From: Olivibacter domesticus | GTDB lineage: Bacteria; Bacteroidota; Bacteroidia; Sphingobacteriales; Sphingobacteriaceae | Reading direction: 5' to 3' | NCBI RefSeq assembly: GCF_900109575.1 | Contig: NZ_FOAF01000001.1 | Location: forward strand, 1,459,662 to 1,523,661 | DNA: 64,000 bases | In this document: in pieces, positions 9,065-18,740 of the stretch | Layout: every line of letters begins with the position of its first letter | How positions within the stretch are numbered: position 1 is the first letter of the stretch | The notes under the pieces: generated by a model | Seen by the model: the letters and a program-made list of their open reading frames with translations, nothing else | Databases searched by the model: none | What the model was told of the DNA's origin: nothing | Translations under genes and position numbers: made by a program

Positions 9065-12000
9065 ATGCTTAAAAAATTTAGCACTTGTATTTACGTTGTG
9101 TTGCTGTTGACGCAATGTGTTATGGGAAGCGATATACGCTTCCGTAAAATCACATCTACCCAAGGTTTGTCGCACAATACGGTATATGCTATTACACAAG
9201 ATGAGCAGGGCTTTATGTGGTTTGGCACACGCGAAGGCCTAAATCGATTTGATTGTCGTCAAGTAAAAAGCTACTATATCGATGCCGCATCGCCAGGAAC
9301 CTCTACCAACCAGATCAATGCTTTACTGAGCCATCAAAAAACAATCTATGTGGGCACCAATCACGGGCTTTACCGCTATGATTTACCCCAAGATCGACTG
9401 ATAGCCCATCCGCTAGCTTCGGAAAGACCCGCAGTATCTTTTTTATCGGAAATGCAGGGCACACTTTATGTGGGCACCTCCAAAGGGTTATTTCAAATCA
9501 AAAATGGGAAAACAGTCTTAACGATCCAGGGATACGCTAGAGCCATGTGTCCTTTAACTGCAAATAGACTATTGCTCGCTATAGACCGGCGCATCCTCAT
9601 AATAAATGAAACAGGCCATATCGAGCATACCTTTACCACGGCATCTTTTCCGCTCCTGGCAGCATCCAATTTCACCGTCTTTCAAATGCATCGTGACACA
9701 AAAGGTCGTATTTGGTTGGCTACCTCTCGTGGACTTTATCGTTATAACGATCAGATTCAACAATTTACATCAACCCCCTTTGCTATCAAAGAAAATACCG
9801 AGAACAATACCGTTCGATCAATCGTAGCAAGCAAGGATGATCTTTTATATATCGGCACCGAAAATGGTCTTTATATATATGATATTAAAACGGGGCAATC
9901 AACAAATTACACACAATCCTTTATCAATGAACCAAAAAAGCTGAATGATAAAGCCATCTATTCTACTTTTATTGGTAAAGAGGGCACGGTTTGGATAGGC
10001 ACTTATTTTGGAGGCGTCAACTATATTCCTGTAGGAGATGAAGGTTTCCAAAACATACTACCAAGCGATCGAAATAATGGCCTGGGCGGGAAAGCTGTTA
10101 GCCAATTAATGGAAGATAGTTTACACCGGATATGGATAGCAACCGAAGATGGTGGCATCTCTATCTACGATCCATCTACTGCTTCTTTTAATCGGATAGA
10201 CAAAAACTCTTTTCCCTTTTATCTCAATACGAACAATGTACATGCGCTCCATCATGATACTGACGGTAATATCTGGGTAGGAACCTTTTTTGGTGGTCTG
10301 CATCGTTTCAACCTAAGAAAACAGGCAACTACTATCTATACTAAGAATCCAGCTGATCATAATTCACTATCTAATAATCAAGTATATGCGGTTTATCAAG
10401 ATAGCCGTGGAATACTCTGGATAGGCACACAACAGGGCTTGAACCAATTTGACTATAAAACTGAAAAATTCAACTTATTGGCTCCGGAAATTTTGGGTGA
10501 TAAATTTATATACGACCTAACCGAGGATAAAAATGGCGAATTATGGATTTGCACCAGACAGGATGGTATTTATCGTTATAATCCGCTATCTAAAACTATA
10601 AAACATTATACAAATGAGGGTAAAGATGCGTCCTTATTAAGCAATCAGCTAATCAGTGTATTTAAAGACAGGCAGCAACGTTTATGGTTTGGCACTTTAG
10701 ATGGCGGTGTATGTGTTTATCATGCCGCAACAGATTCATTTCAACATTATACTACAAGAGATGGCTTGGCCAACAATAATGTCTACGGGATACTTGAAGA
10801 CGATGCCGGTTTTATTTGGCTCAGCACCAACTTAGGCATTTCGAAATGGAATCCACGTACCAAAAAATTCATCAATTACGATAACAGGTATGGACTAAGT
10901 ACCAATCAATTCAATTTTAAGTCCTTTTTAAAGGGCAGTGATGGTATTTTTTATTTTGGCAGTATTAATGGCTTATGTTATTTCAACCCACTGAAGGTGC
11001 ATATCGATAAGCAACCCTACCCCTTGGTTTTCACAAGCTTTCAATTATTCAATAAGGATGTGCACCCGGATTCCAACGCTACTATTTTAAAACAAAAACT
11101 AGGTTATGCCCGTCAAATCAATTTATCTTACGATCAGAATGTATTTACCATAAACTACATCGCCATCAATTATGTGAACCCGGGAAGTACTAATTATGCT
11201 TACCGTCTGGAAGGATTTGAAGAACAATGGAATTACGTTGGTAACAAAACGAGTGCTACCTATACCAACTTATCACCGGGCAGTTATATCCTACACGTAA
11301 AGAGCCTGGATGAGGCGGGCAACTTCATCGGCCAGCAACAAAGCGTTAGCATCCTCGTGACGCCGCCTTTTTACCGTAGCAATTTGGCTTATGTATTTTA
11401 TGCACTCCTTTTAGGATTATGTATTTATCTGTACGCACGTTTTGTACGCTTTATCCATCAAAAACGTCTAGAAATTCAGTTGGCACATATGGAAAAAGAT
11501 AAAACAAAAGCACTTACGCAATACCGAATTAACTTCTTTACCTTTATATCACATGAATTTAAAACACCACTAACACTCATACTCGCTTCCATCGATAAAT
11601 TCATCAATGAGAAAAACATTGATCTTAAACAGCACACCGAGTTATCACATATAAAAAAGAATGCCTCAAAATTATTCAAACTCATTCATCAGTTAGCTGA
11701 ATTCAGGAAAGTAGAAGGCGACAGCTTATCTGTCCATTTTAGTCGATCAGATATAGTTGCTTTTGTACAGCAGATAGTTGACTCCTTCGATCCATTAGCT
11801 GAGGAAAAAAGTATTAGAATTTCTTTTGAGGCTAAAATTGATAAAGCACAGTTTTTTTTTGATGGCGATAAATTAGAGAAAATACTGTCCAATATCTTAT
11901 CCAATGCCGTGAAACACACCGAAGAAGGTGATATTTCAGTGGGAATGCAAACGATGTTCAATGAAGGGCAGAAAATGGTCAATGTAGTTATTCGTGACAC

Positions 12001-13063
12001 TGGAGCAGGCATGCCTCCTACAGATTTAGAACACCTATTTGACCCATTCTATCGATCGCCAGCGCATAGCACCATCCCCGGCACCGGTATCGGCATGGCG
12101 CTGGTTCATCATTTAATTAAAAGTCTTCAAGGAACCATTGAAGCTTCCAGCACACTGGGAGAGGGTACTACGATTTCGTTTAGCATTCCTATATACGAAC
12201 AACTAAGTTCCCAACAGCCGGAGCAAGAACATCAAAACCCGGCTAAAACTAACGTCGCTACCCTCGCTCAACCAGCTTTTAAAAGCGAGCGGTCACCTAT
12301 TCCGCTATATACCTTGCTTCTTGTTGAAGACAATAAAGAATTATTGCATTTCCTAGCCCAACATTTTCAGGAGACTTATTCTGTAATAACAGCAACGAAC
12401 GGTGCTTCAGCATGGAAGAAAATCAATAGAACGCCTCCTGATATTATTATCAGCGATGTAAAAATGCCCAAGATGGACGGACTGGAATTATGTCTGAAAT
12501 TAAAACAACACCAGCAGTTCGATCATATCCCGCTTATCCTATTGTCAGATAGTCAGGATGAACAGCTTAAGGTGAACGGATTAGATATTGGTGCCGATGC
12601 TTATGTAGGAAAACCATTCAATTTGAAAGAATTAGAACTAGTTGTAACCAATATGGTTAAATCCAGGATTAAATTACGAGAACATGTGGTAGGTTTAGGT
12701 ACTTTTGCAGATAATCACGTAGTTAATAATAACCGGGATCAGGATTTCCTCACCAAATTAAGTAGCGTTTTGGAAAAGCATTATACGAACCCCGAACTAA
12801 CCATAGAATATCTTGCGAATGAATTACACACGAGCCGAACATCCCTACACCTCAACCTCAGGCGTATTCTGCAAAAAAGTGCTACAGAACTATTGAATGA
12901 ATATCGCCTAAAAAAGGCATTGGTGATGCTAGAAAATAACGTCCCGATCAACGAAATTGCTTACCACTGCGGCTATCGTGAACCAAATTACTTTAGCAGG
13001 GTTTTTAAAAAGCATTATCAGCTTCCACCCCAAAAATATAAAGAGGTACATTTTAACATGTAA
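9065..13063 (+). CDS. Hybrid two-component system (HTCS) glycan sensor-regulator
   Basis: A 1332-residue one-protein two-component system typical of Bacteroidota glycan loci. After a signal peptide comes a periplasmic sensor of repeated propeller blades (recurring WFGT/WIGT and GLxRYD motifs, to about residue 690) and a Y_Y_Y domain (about 710-770). One membrane segment lies near 774-795. A histidine kinase follows with phospho-acceptor His830 in ISHEFKTPLT and an ATPase domain to about 1060. The receiver has acceptor Asp1131 in SDVKMPKMDG, and an AraC-type HTH closes the protein. It is divergent from the sulfatase-susCD operon, which it probably activates when it binds an oligosaccharide. 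Confidence 0.96.
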   Translation: MLKKFSTCIYVVLLLTQCVMGSDIRFRKITSTQGLSHNTVYAITQDEQGFMWFGTREGLNRFDCRQVKSYYIDAASPGTSTNQINALLSHQKTIYVGTNHGLYRYDLPQDRLIAHPLASERPAVSFLSEMQGTLYVGTSKGLFQIKNGKTVLTIQGYARAMCPLTANRLLLAIDRRILIINETGHIEHTFTTASFPLLAASNFTVFQMHRDTKGRIWLATSRGLYRYNDQIQQFTSTPFAIKENTENNTVRSIVASKDDLLYIGTENGLYIYDIKTGQSTNYTQSFINEPKKLNDKAIYSTFIGKEGTVWIGTYFGGVNYIPVGDEGFQNILPSDRNNGLGGKAVSQLMEDSLHRIWIATEDGGISIYDPSTASFNRIDKNSFPFYLNTNNVHALHHDTDGNIWVGTFFGGLHRFNLRKQATTIYTKNPADHNSLSNNQVYAVYQDSRGILWIGTQQGLNQFDYKTEKFNLLAPEILGDKFIYDLTEDKNGELWICTRQDGIYRYNPLSKTIKHYTNEGKDASLLSNQLISVFKDRQQRLWFGTLDGGVCVYHAATDSFQHYTTRDGLANNNVYGILEDDAGFIWLSTNLGISKWNPRTKKFINYDNRYGLSTNQFNFKSFLKGSDGIFYFGSINGLCYFNPLKVHIDKQPYPLVFTSFQLFNKDVHPDSNATILKQKLGYARQINLSYDQNVFTINYIAINYVNPGSTNYAYRLEGFEEQWNYVGNKTSATYTNLSPGSYILHVKSLDEAGNFIGQQQSVSILVTPPFYRSNLAYVFYALLLGLCIYLYARFVRFIHQKRLEIQLAHMEKDKTKALTQYRINFFTFISHEFKTPLTLILASIDKFINEKNIDLKQHTELSHIKKNASKLFKLIHQLAEFRKVEGDSLSVHFSRSDIVAFVQQIVDSFDPLAEEKSIRISFEAKIDKAQFFFDGDKLEKILSNILSNAVKHTEEGDISVGMQTMFNEGQKMVNVVIRDTGAGMPPTDLEHLFDPFYRSPAHSTIPGTGIGMALVHHLIKSLQGTIEASSTLGEGTTISFSIPIYEQLSSQQPEQEHQNPAKTNVATLAQPAFKSERSPIPLYTLLLVEDNKELLHFLAQHFQETYSVITATNGASAWKKINRTPPDIIISDVKMPKMDGLELCLKLKQHQQFDHIPLILLSDSQDEQLKVNGLDIGADAYVGKPFNLKELELVVTNMVKSRIKLREHVVGLGTFADNHVVNNNRDQDFLTKLSSVLEKHYTNPELTIEYLANELHTSRTSLHLNLRRILQKSATELLNEYRLKKALVMLENNVPINEIAYHCGYREPNYFSRVFKKHYQLPPQKYKEVHFNM

Positions 13064-13137
13064 ACAATCCCTACACCATGTATTTTTATCTTAACATGTT
13101 ATTGATCATCATCCATCAGACTAACAAATACAGCATA

Positions 13138-14592
13138 TCAATCTTCCGGTTTCTCCCTTGCATCAGCCATCCTAACTATCCTCGGCTCAAATTTCGCTAA
13201 CACTTCAACAAGATCATTTTGCGCGGCCATTACCGTGTGGATATTTTTGTATGCCATTGGTGCTTCGTCTATATCGCTCCCCATTAAGGTAATACGTTTA
13301 TCAATTAAGTTTGCGGCAATGGCTGCTTTATCCAACGTTTTAAAAGCAGCACTACGGCTCATCGCCCGTCCCGCCCCATGGCTAGCAGAGTTGATACTAG
13401 CGGAGTGGCCTTTACCACGCACCAGAAAGCCAGGTGTACTCATGCTGCCAGGAATAATTCCCAACACACCTTCGCCGGCCGGCGTGGCACCCTTACGGTG
13501 CACCATTACTTCAGTACCATCGGCCAGTTGCTCCTTCCATGCAAAGTTATGGTGGTTCTCTACCATAGCAATAGGCTTAACACCTAGCTCCCGGGCAATT
13601 TTGTTATGGATCTCGTGGTGGTTGGCACTAGCATATTCGCCGGCCAAGTTCATCGCTATCCAGTATTCCTGCCCTTCGTCTTTATCCAGATCAAGCCATG
13701 CCAAATGCTTCGCTTCAGCAGGGAGCTTAGTTTTGATCATCGCGATCTTACTATAATGGTTGGCTATCGTACCACCAAAACCACGCGAACCAGAGTGCGA
13801 AAGTAAAGCCAAATACTTACCTGCCGGTATTTCATTCAAAGCACCTTCGGTAAGGGTTAATTCCCCCCACTCTACAAAATGGTTACCGGTTCCGCTTGTT
13901 CCTAATTGTGCATAAGCCTTATCCTTTAAACTGCGGATCACTTTAGTTTCACTCCAAGTTTTACTATCGAATAAGGAGCTGTCAAAACGTGATTTGGTAG
14001 TACATCCCATACCGAAATAAGTATGATCAATTAACATATTTTTTAATTTATCTGTTTCAGTATCAATAGCCTCTGCGGGTAATTCGAATATACTTAAACA
14101 CATACGACAGGCAATATCAACGCCAACAGCAAACGGAATAATAGTATTTGCCGTGGTGGCCAACACGCCACCAATAGGCAGTCCGTAACCTTGGTGTGCA
14201 TCAGGCATCAGGGCACCAGCAACAGCAATGGGTAATTGTACGGCAGTCCGCATTTGTGCTAAGGCGCCTACCTCAATATGTTCCAAGCCCCACACCGGGA
14301 AATCAGCTACATCTTTTTTCAACTTAAAGTTGCTACGTTCTTGCTTTATAAACTTACCTTCTTTACGCATCGCGATGACATCCTCTGCCAGGTTTTTAAA
14401 CTTGCCACCTTTCTTTAAAGCATAGGGCAATGGATCATCAATCAGGGCTTCTAAATTAGCCAGTATTTCGGGCTTAGCCATAACTTGGTGTTTTAACAAG
14501 CCATTAGCCACGCGGCTAAAATTCACTAAAACATCTACATCGTTAATACCTAATGCCTTTAATTCGTTGTTGCCTATTTTTTCCTTTTCCAT
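13138..14592 (-). CDS. rtcB: RtcB-family RNA ligase
   Basis: An RtcB-type 3'-phosphate RNA ligase of 484 residues from the start chosen here. Metal-site segments are present: GVDIACRM (the common form is GVDIGCGM), GTGNHFVEWG, LLSHSGSRGFG, ENHHNFAW, and SHGAGRAMSR, which holds the histidine guanylylated in studied RtcB proteins. The family joins RNA ends carrying 2',3'-cyclic phosphate or 3'-phosphate using GTP and Mn2+, in tRNA repair or RNA healing. An upstream in-frame ATG at 14697 would add 35 residues that translate the 14632-14670 hairpin, so I prefer the start at 14592. It is divergent from a WYL regulator. Confidence 0.93.
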   Translation of the reverse strand: MEKEKIGNNELKALGINDVDVLVNFSRVANGLLKHQVMAKPEILANLEALIDDPLPYALKKGGKFKNLAEDVIAMRKEGKFIKQERSNFKLKKDVADFPVWGLEHIEVGALAQMRTAVQLPIAVAGALMPDAHQGYGLPIGGVLATTANTIIPFAVGVDIACRMCLSIFELPAEAIDTETDKLKNMLIDHTYFGMGCTTKSRFDSSLFDSKTWSETKVIRSLKDKAYAQLGTSGTGNHFVEWGELTLTEGALNEIPAGKYLALLSHSGSRGFGGTIANHYSKIAMIKTKLPAEAKHLAWLDLDKDEGQEYWIAMNLAGEYASANHHEIHNKIARELGVKPIAMVENHHNFAWKEQLADGTEVMVHRKGATPAGEGVLGIIPGSMSTPGFLVRGKGHSASINSASHGAGRAMSRSAAFKTLDKAAIAANLIDKRITLMGSDIDEAPMAYKNIHTVMAAQNDLVEVLAKFEPRIVRMADAREKPED

Positions 14593-14631
14593 CTCTATCG
14601 TGCTATTATTTAACAATTTAAAGTCTCCGGA

Positions 14632-14670
14632 CCAAACCCCTCTCTCCGGATTGAGAGAGGGGGCGTTTGG
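14632..14670 (-). repeat. Strong imperfect inverted repeat in the rtcB leader
   Basis: The arms CCAAAC plus CCCTCTCTC and GAGAGAGGG plus GTTTGG pair fully (15 bp) around a six-base loop, with a three-base GGC bulge on one side. It sits 40-78 bp upstream of the chosen rtcB start, so it would lie in the 5' leader if transcription begins further upstream. It has the GC-rich, pyrimidine/purine look of a repetitive intergenic element. It could also be a regulatory RNA hairpin. Only the structure is seen; the function is unknown. Confidence 0.7.
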
Positions 14671-14773
14671 AACGCGTTCAGCCTTTCGACAGTACAAAGA
14701 GAAACATCAAGTGCGCAATCTATTTGCGCAGTAAAAAAATAATTTATAAATTCATCAAAATATTTTCCATTCT

Positions 14774-15805
14774 ATGCCTGTTAATCGCAACGCTCTTATC
14801 CGCTACCGCATCATCGATCAATGTCTGCAAAACCGTTTTAAAAAATGGACGCTGGACGACTTAATCGAAGCCTGCAGCGATGCCATTTATGAATACCAGG
14901 GCATAGATACAGGTGTAAGTCGTCGTACAGTGCAATCGGATATAGAAATGATGCGTAGCAACAAGCTAGGCTACGAAGCACCTATTGTGGTGGTTGATAA
15001 AAAGTATTATACCTATAGCGACAAGAACTACAGCATTACTAATATTCCGTTAAACCAGCAGGATATGCAGGTACTGAGCGAAGTATCGGGCTTATTGAAA
15101 CAATTTAAAGGCTTTAATCACTTTACAGACCTGAACGAAATGGTAAGTAAACTAGAAGACAAGATTTATTCGCAAAACACGCAGAATACACCTGTAATTG
15201 ATTTCGAGAAGAATGAGCATCTGAAAGGTTTAGAATGGATAGAGGTAATACGAAAAGCTATTGTAAGCAAGAAAACCGTCTGTATTACCTATCAATCGTT
15301 CAAAGCCAGAGAAGCCAGCACGTTTTGCTTTAGTGGGTACTTATTGAAGGAGTATCGCAACCGCTGGTTTGTTTTAGGGATGCAACACAGGCGGAACGGT
15401 CACGTGATGAATTTGGCTCTAGACAGGATACAAACCATAACAGAACATGAAGAACCCTATCGGGAGAACAGGACGCTCGATCTGGCAACTTATTATAACG
15501 ATTGTATTGGGGTAACTAAAACACCCGGCCAACGAGATTGTGAAGTTGTTTTCTGGATAGATGCTGCTAATGCGCCTTATGTAATAACCAAACCGTTACA
15601 TCCTACCCAAAAACTTTTAAGTAATGAGGCTGATGGCAAAATATTTAGTATTAAAGTGGTATTAAACTTTGAATTGGAGCGGGAATTATTAGGCTTCGGC
15701 GCTAAAATGAGGGTTTTAGGTCCGAGGATATTGGTGAAGCAGCTAAAAAAACAACTGGCTAAAACGCTGGAACTGTATGAGGTGAAGGAAAAAACCTCAT
15801 TTTAG
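14774..15805 (+). CDS. WYL-domain transcriptional regulator
   Basis: A 343-residue regulator. The N-terminal winged-helix region is about residues 1-75 (SRRTVQSDIEMM looks like the recognition segment). A WYL domain covers about residues 140-215 (KTVCITYQSF and YRNRWFVLGM), followed by a WCX-type C-terminal domain (ELERELLGFGAKMRVLGP). WYL proteins often sense nucleic acids or nucleotides. It is divergent from rtcB with about 180 bp between the starts, so it may regulate the RNA ligase, which is inference. Its last 9 bp overlap the convergent DUF1801 gene. Confidence 0.88.
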   Translation: MPVNRNALIRYRIIDQCLQNRFKKWTLDDLIEACSDAIYEYQGIDTGVSRRTVQSDIEMMRSNKLGYEAPIVVVDKKYYTYSDKNYSITNIPLNQQDMQVLSEVSGLLKQFKGFNHFTDLNEMVSKLEDKIYSQNTQNTPVIDFEKNEHLKGLEWIEVIRKAIVSKKTVCITYQSFKAREASTFCFSGYLLKEYRNRWFVLGMQHRRNGHVMNLALDRIQTITEHEEPYRENRTLDLATYYNDCIGVTKTPGQRDCEVVFWIDAANAPYVITKPLHPTQKLLSNEADGKIFSIKVVLNFELERELLGFGAKMRVLGPRILVKQLKKQLAKTLELYEVKEKTSF

Positions 15806-16204
15806 CCGTTCTAACTTACCTTTCCGCTTTACGATGTTCTTATAATCCCATTGGATGTCTCTTGATTTTGAAAGCCAGCGTTGCAGATCTTCTATATTAA
15901 TTTCCTCAACCGAACGATAGAAGATAGCGGCATCTTTGAATTTCCGGCCCCGTTGATTCAGACCTTCCTCCCCGAAATCAGCTCCGCTCCAGAACATCAG
16001 TCGCACACCGCTTTTGAGTTTGTGGTAACCGGTGATAGGATTGCCATCCAAAAACCAAACCGGATGGCGGTGCCATATCTTATTTTCAGCTTCGGGCAAA
16101 CATGCACTGATCTCTTTAGCAAGCAGTTCGCAGACGGCTTTATCTTCAAGTTCCCTGGAATTGTTGTATTCCAGGATTTCTTTTGCAATGGTGGTTTTCA
16201 TCAT
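15797..16204 (-). CDS. DUF1801 (YdhG-like) domain protein
   Basis: A 135-residue cytoplasmic protein with the DUF1801 pattern: an early helix, then KIWHRHPVWFLDGNPITGYH, then LMFWSGADF and a C-terminal helix rich in basic residues. The biochemical function of the family is unknown. It starts with a double Met, so the start could be 3 bp later. It is convergent with, and overlaps by 9 bp, the WYL regulator gene. Confidence 0.82.
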   Translation of the reverse strand: MMKTTIAKEILEYNNSRELEDKAVCELLAKEISACLPEAENKIWHRHPVWFLDGNPITGYHKLKSGVRLMFWSGADFGEEGLNQRGRKFKDAAIFYRSVEEINIEDLQRWLSKSRDIQWDYKNIVKRKGKLERLK

Positions 16205-16353
16205 TATAATTATTGATATATTGTTTATTTATAACGGCATCAATGAGATCGCTTCGCTAAGTTTGTTTATTCATATTGTGTTCACCTTTTATTGCATTAT
16301 TCATAAGTATTTATTTTCAAAGGCATTCATGAGCTCGTTTCACTCGGTTCATG

Positions 16354-16366
16354 CTGCCTTCGGCAG
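16354..16366 (+). terminator. Short GC hairpin with T-run
   Basis: CTGCC and GGCAG pair around a TTC loop and are followed by TTTT at 16367-16370. The T-run is on the plus strand, but the nearest gene end is that of the minus-strand GH130-like gene at 16390. If it is a terminator it would be bidirectional or weak. Confidence 0.35.
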
Positions 16367-16389
16367 TTTTAATGCAATAAAGCTGGCGT

Positions 16390-17547
16390 CTAATTTTGTG
16401 GCGGTAAGGCATCTGGAGCTGCGGGATGAGCCGGGTCATAAATGGCCACTCCTACTTTAGAATCTGCGCAACCGTAGTATAAAAACCATTTTTCATGAAA
16501 ATACACTAATCCTTCAATAAATACGGTTCCATCTCGATACTGGCCACTCTTTTCAAACGGTTCCATCGGCCTTAAAAACGGAACATCTAATCGACCAATA
16601 ACCTTCGTTGGGTCATGACGATCAAATAATACCTGGCCGGCACTGTAAGTCCCTTTATTGAAGCGACTATCACCATTTTTTGGATTGTTTTTACCGTTAT
16701 ATAGCAGCAAAATGCCATGCTCAGTCAAAACTGCAGGGGGGCCACACTCTGTTAGATCACTATCAAAATAACCTTTTCTCGGTGATATAAATGCTTTTAG
16801 TGTTCTGTTTTCGTCTACAATAGGTTCCCAATCTAGTAGGTTATCGGAGGTAGCACCGTATACACCACGTTCGCCCCAGTACATCCAATACTTACCATTA
16901 ATTTTTGCTATCACTTGCTTGCCATCTTTCACCTGCGTAACAATAGAGGCAGATTTATGAAATTTGTCCAGTATTAAATCCGCATTTTCTGCTTTGGAAA
17001 AGATCTGCCCATGTTTCTCCCAATGAATTAAATCTTTCGAAGTTGCCACTCCCAGACGAGCTATTTTCCTATTCCATTGTGTATAGAATAACACATACAG
17101 ACCATCCTCCGTCACTGCCACACGTGGATCTTCCGTTCCACCCGGCCATTCAAAGTGCTTTTGTTCATCATCCGCCGGATAAAAAACCGGTGTATCCTTA
17201 CGCGTAAAAGATATGCCGTCTTTACTTGCAGCATATCCGATGCGTGAGGTGCGATGGCCAATCGCCACTCCCGACTTATCCTCAGATCTATACAAAACCA
17301 CGATCTCATCATCTTTTACGGCAGCCGCTGGATTGAACGTATCATTAGACTCCCATGCCACTTTTTTTCCACTCATTGGGTCCAGAAACAAGGTATTTTC
17401 TCGCGGGGAAATTACTGGGTTCACACCCATTGGTCGAACGAAGCCACCGAAGGCCCAGTCGGGCAGTTTATTTACGTCTTCCTGTGCCTGAACCGTTCCA
17501 GTGACACATAGCCACATTAAAAACACCTTCAAAAATTGTATATTCAT
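16390..17547 (-). CDS. Secreted GH130-like glycosidase/phosphorylase
   Basis: A 385-residue protein with a clear signal peptide (cleavage near TVQAQ) and a five-bladed propeller of the GH130 kind. Visible family-like features are the early GVNPVISP, the segment GGTEDPRVAV holding the likely catalytic Asp, and repeated blade starts such as HWEKHGQIF. GH130 enzymes are mostly mannoside phosphorylases. A secreted one cannot easily use intracellular phosphate, so it may be one of the hydrolytic members. No transporter or SusCD pair is beside it. Reaction and substrate are uncertain. Confidence 0.72.
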   Translation of the reverse strand: MNIQFLKVFLMWLCVTGTVQAQEDVNKLPDWAFGGFVRPMGVNPVISPRENTLFLDPMSGKKVAWESNDTFNPAAAVKDDEIVVLYRSEDKSGVAIGHRTSRIGYAASKDGISFTRKDTPVFYPADDEQKHFEWPGGTEDPRVAVTEDGLYVLFYTQWNRKIARLGVATSKDLIHWEKHGQIFSKAENADLILDKFHKSASIVTQVKDGKQVIAKINGKYWMYWGERGVYGATSDNLLDWEPIVDENRTLKAFISPRKGYFDSDLTECGPPAVLTEHGILLLYNGKNNPKNGDSRFNKGTYSAGQVLFDRHDPTKVIGRLDVPFLRPMEPFEKSGQYRDGTVFIEGLVYFHEKWFLYYGCADSKVGVAIYDPAHPAAPDALPPQN

Positions 17548-17912
17548 ATACTAATATTTTAAATGGATGAAAAATTTCAGTTTACATATCTGTTGTTAGC
17601 AATTTGTTGATACGTGCTTAATTTTTGATATTACTCATATTTTTATTAGTACAGTACAATCGGTTGCTAATGTTTCAAATTTAAGTTAAGCGCTTCACTT
17701 TTGCATTAGATAGTTTCGGTTTTTTATACAATAAATTTTCAACAAAAACACATCAAAGAGTCAAAACACGTAGAACGGTTTTAAATGTACGAATTTGATA
17801 ACGCCGCAGATAAGTATCCCTTCGTCATTTTGGCTACAACCAAACTCACTTTGGCAACACACAACTTTTGATTTCTGCAGACTTTTGTATTGTAAATATT
17901 AAACAACAGGAT
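17548..17912. other. AT-rich divergent intergenic region
   Basis: This 365-bp stretch separates the minus-strand GH130-like gene from the plus-strand SDR gene. It must contain both promoters. I see no supported gene, no strong hairpin and no clear operator in it. Confidence 0.6.
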
Positions 17913-18719
17913 ATGCAAAAGACAATCTTCATTACAGGTGCTTCGGCAGGTTTGGGAAGGGCCACCGTTAAACTGTTTCAATCAAAGGGCTGGAATGTAA
18001 TCGCAACAATGCGAAACCCCGAATACGAAACAGAACTTACCCGCCTTGAAAACGTTATCATTCTGAAATTGGATGTAACCAATCTTGCACAAATTCAGAA
18101 AACCATAAACAAAGCGATTGAATTATATTCCATAGATGTAGTGTTGAACAATGCAGGTTATGGTTTAATCGGTGCGTTGGAGGCATTGACAGACGAACAA
18201 ATCAGCCGACAACTCAATACGAATTTGTTAGGCGTTATAAGAGTAACAAAAGCATTTGCTCCTTATTTCCGGAAAAAGAAAAGCGGAATGTTTATCAACA
18301 TTACTTCAATGTTTGGGTTGATTGGCTACCCAACTTGCTCGGTCTACTCGGCCACGAAATTTGCAATTGACGGCTTCTCCGAAAGTTTGGCTTACGACCT
18401 TGGGCATTTCGGAGTTAAAGTAAAAACAGTTGCGCCGGGCGGAATACAGACCGACTTTGCAGGGCGTTCAATGGACGGTGGCCAACATGAAGCATATAAC
18501 AAATTGGTTGAAAAAGTAAGCGAAGGTTACAGCAAAGAAAGTGTAAGTAATTATTCAACGGCCGAAAGTATTGCAAATGTAATCTATGAAGCGGCAACAG
18601 ATAACAAAGAGCAGTTGCGTTACATCGCAGGACAAGATGCTATTTCTCTTTACACAGAAAGAGAAAAAATTGGTGCAGAAGCACAATATCGAAAAATACA
18701 GGAAATGTTTACTTATTAA
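17913..18719 (+). CDS. Short-chain dehydrogenase/reductase (SDR), cassette 1
   Basis: A classical NAD(P)-dependent SDR, 268 residues from the ATG at 17913. The cofactor loop is TGASAGLG, the structural motif is NNAGYG, and the catalytic YSATK follows a Ser in NITSMFG. An in-frame Met 15 codons upstream would add residues with no family match, so the internal ATG is preferred. Only 21 bp separate it from the following AraC-type regulator gene, so the two are probably co-transcribed. The substrate is unknown. Confidence 0.9.
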   Translation: MQKTIFITGASAGLGRATVKLFQSKGWNVIATMRNPEYETELTRLENVIILKLDVTNLAQIQKTINKAIELYSIDVVLNNAGYGLIGALEALTDEQISRQLNTNLLGVIRVTKAFAPYFRKKKSGMFINITSMFGLIGYPTCSVYSATKFAIDGFSESLAYDLGHFGVKVKTVAPGGIQTDFAGRSMDGGQHEAYNKLVEKVSEGYSKESVSNYSTAESIANVIYEAATDNKEQLRYIAGQDAISLYTEREKIGAEAQYRKIQEMFTY

Positions 18720-18740
18720 ATAGTTCATAAATTTGTATCA

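Noticed and set aside
14593-14697. N-terminal extension of RtcB by 35 residues
   Set aside because: It would translate the GC-rich hairpin and matches no RtcB N-terminus. The ATG at 14592 gives a normal start.
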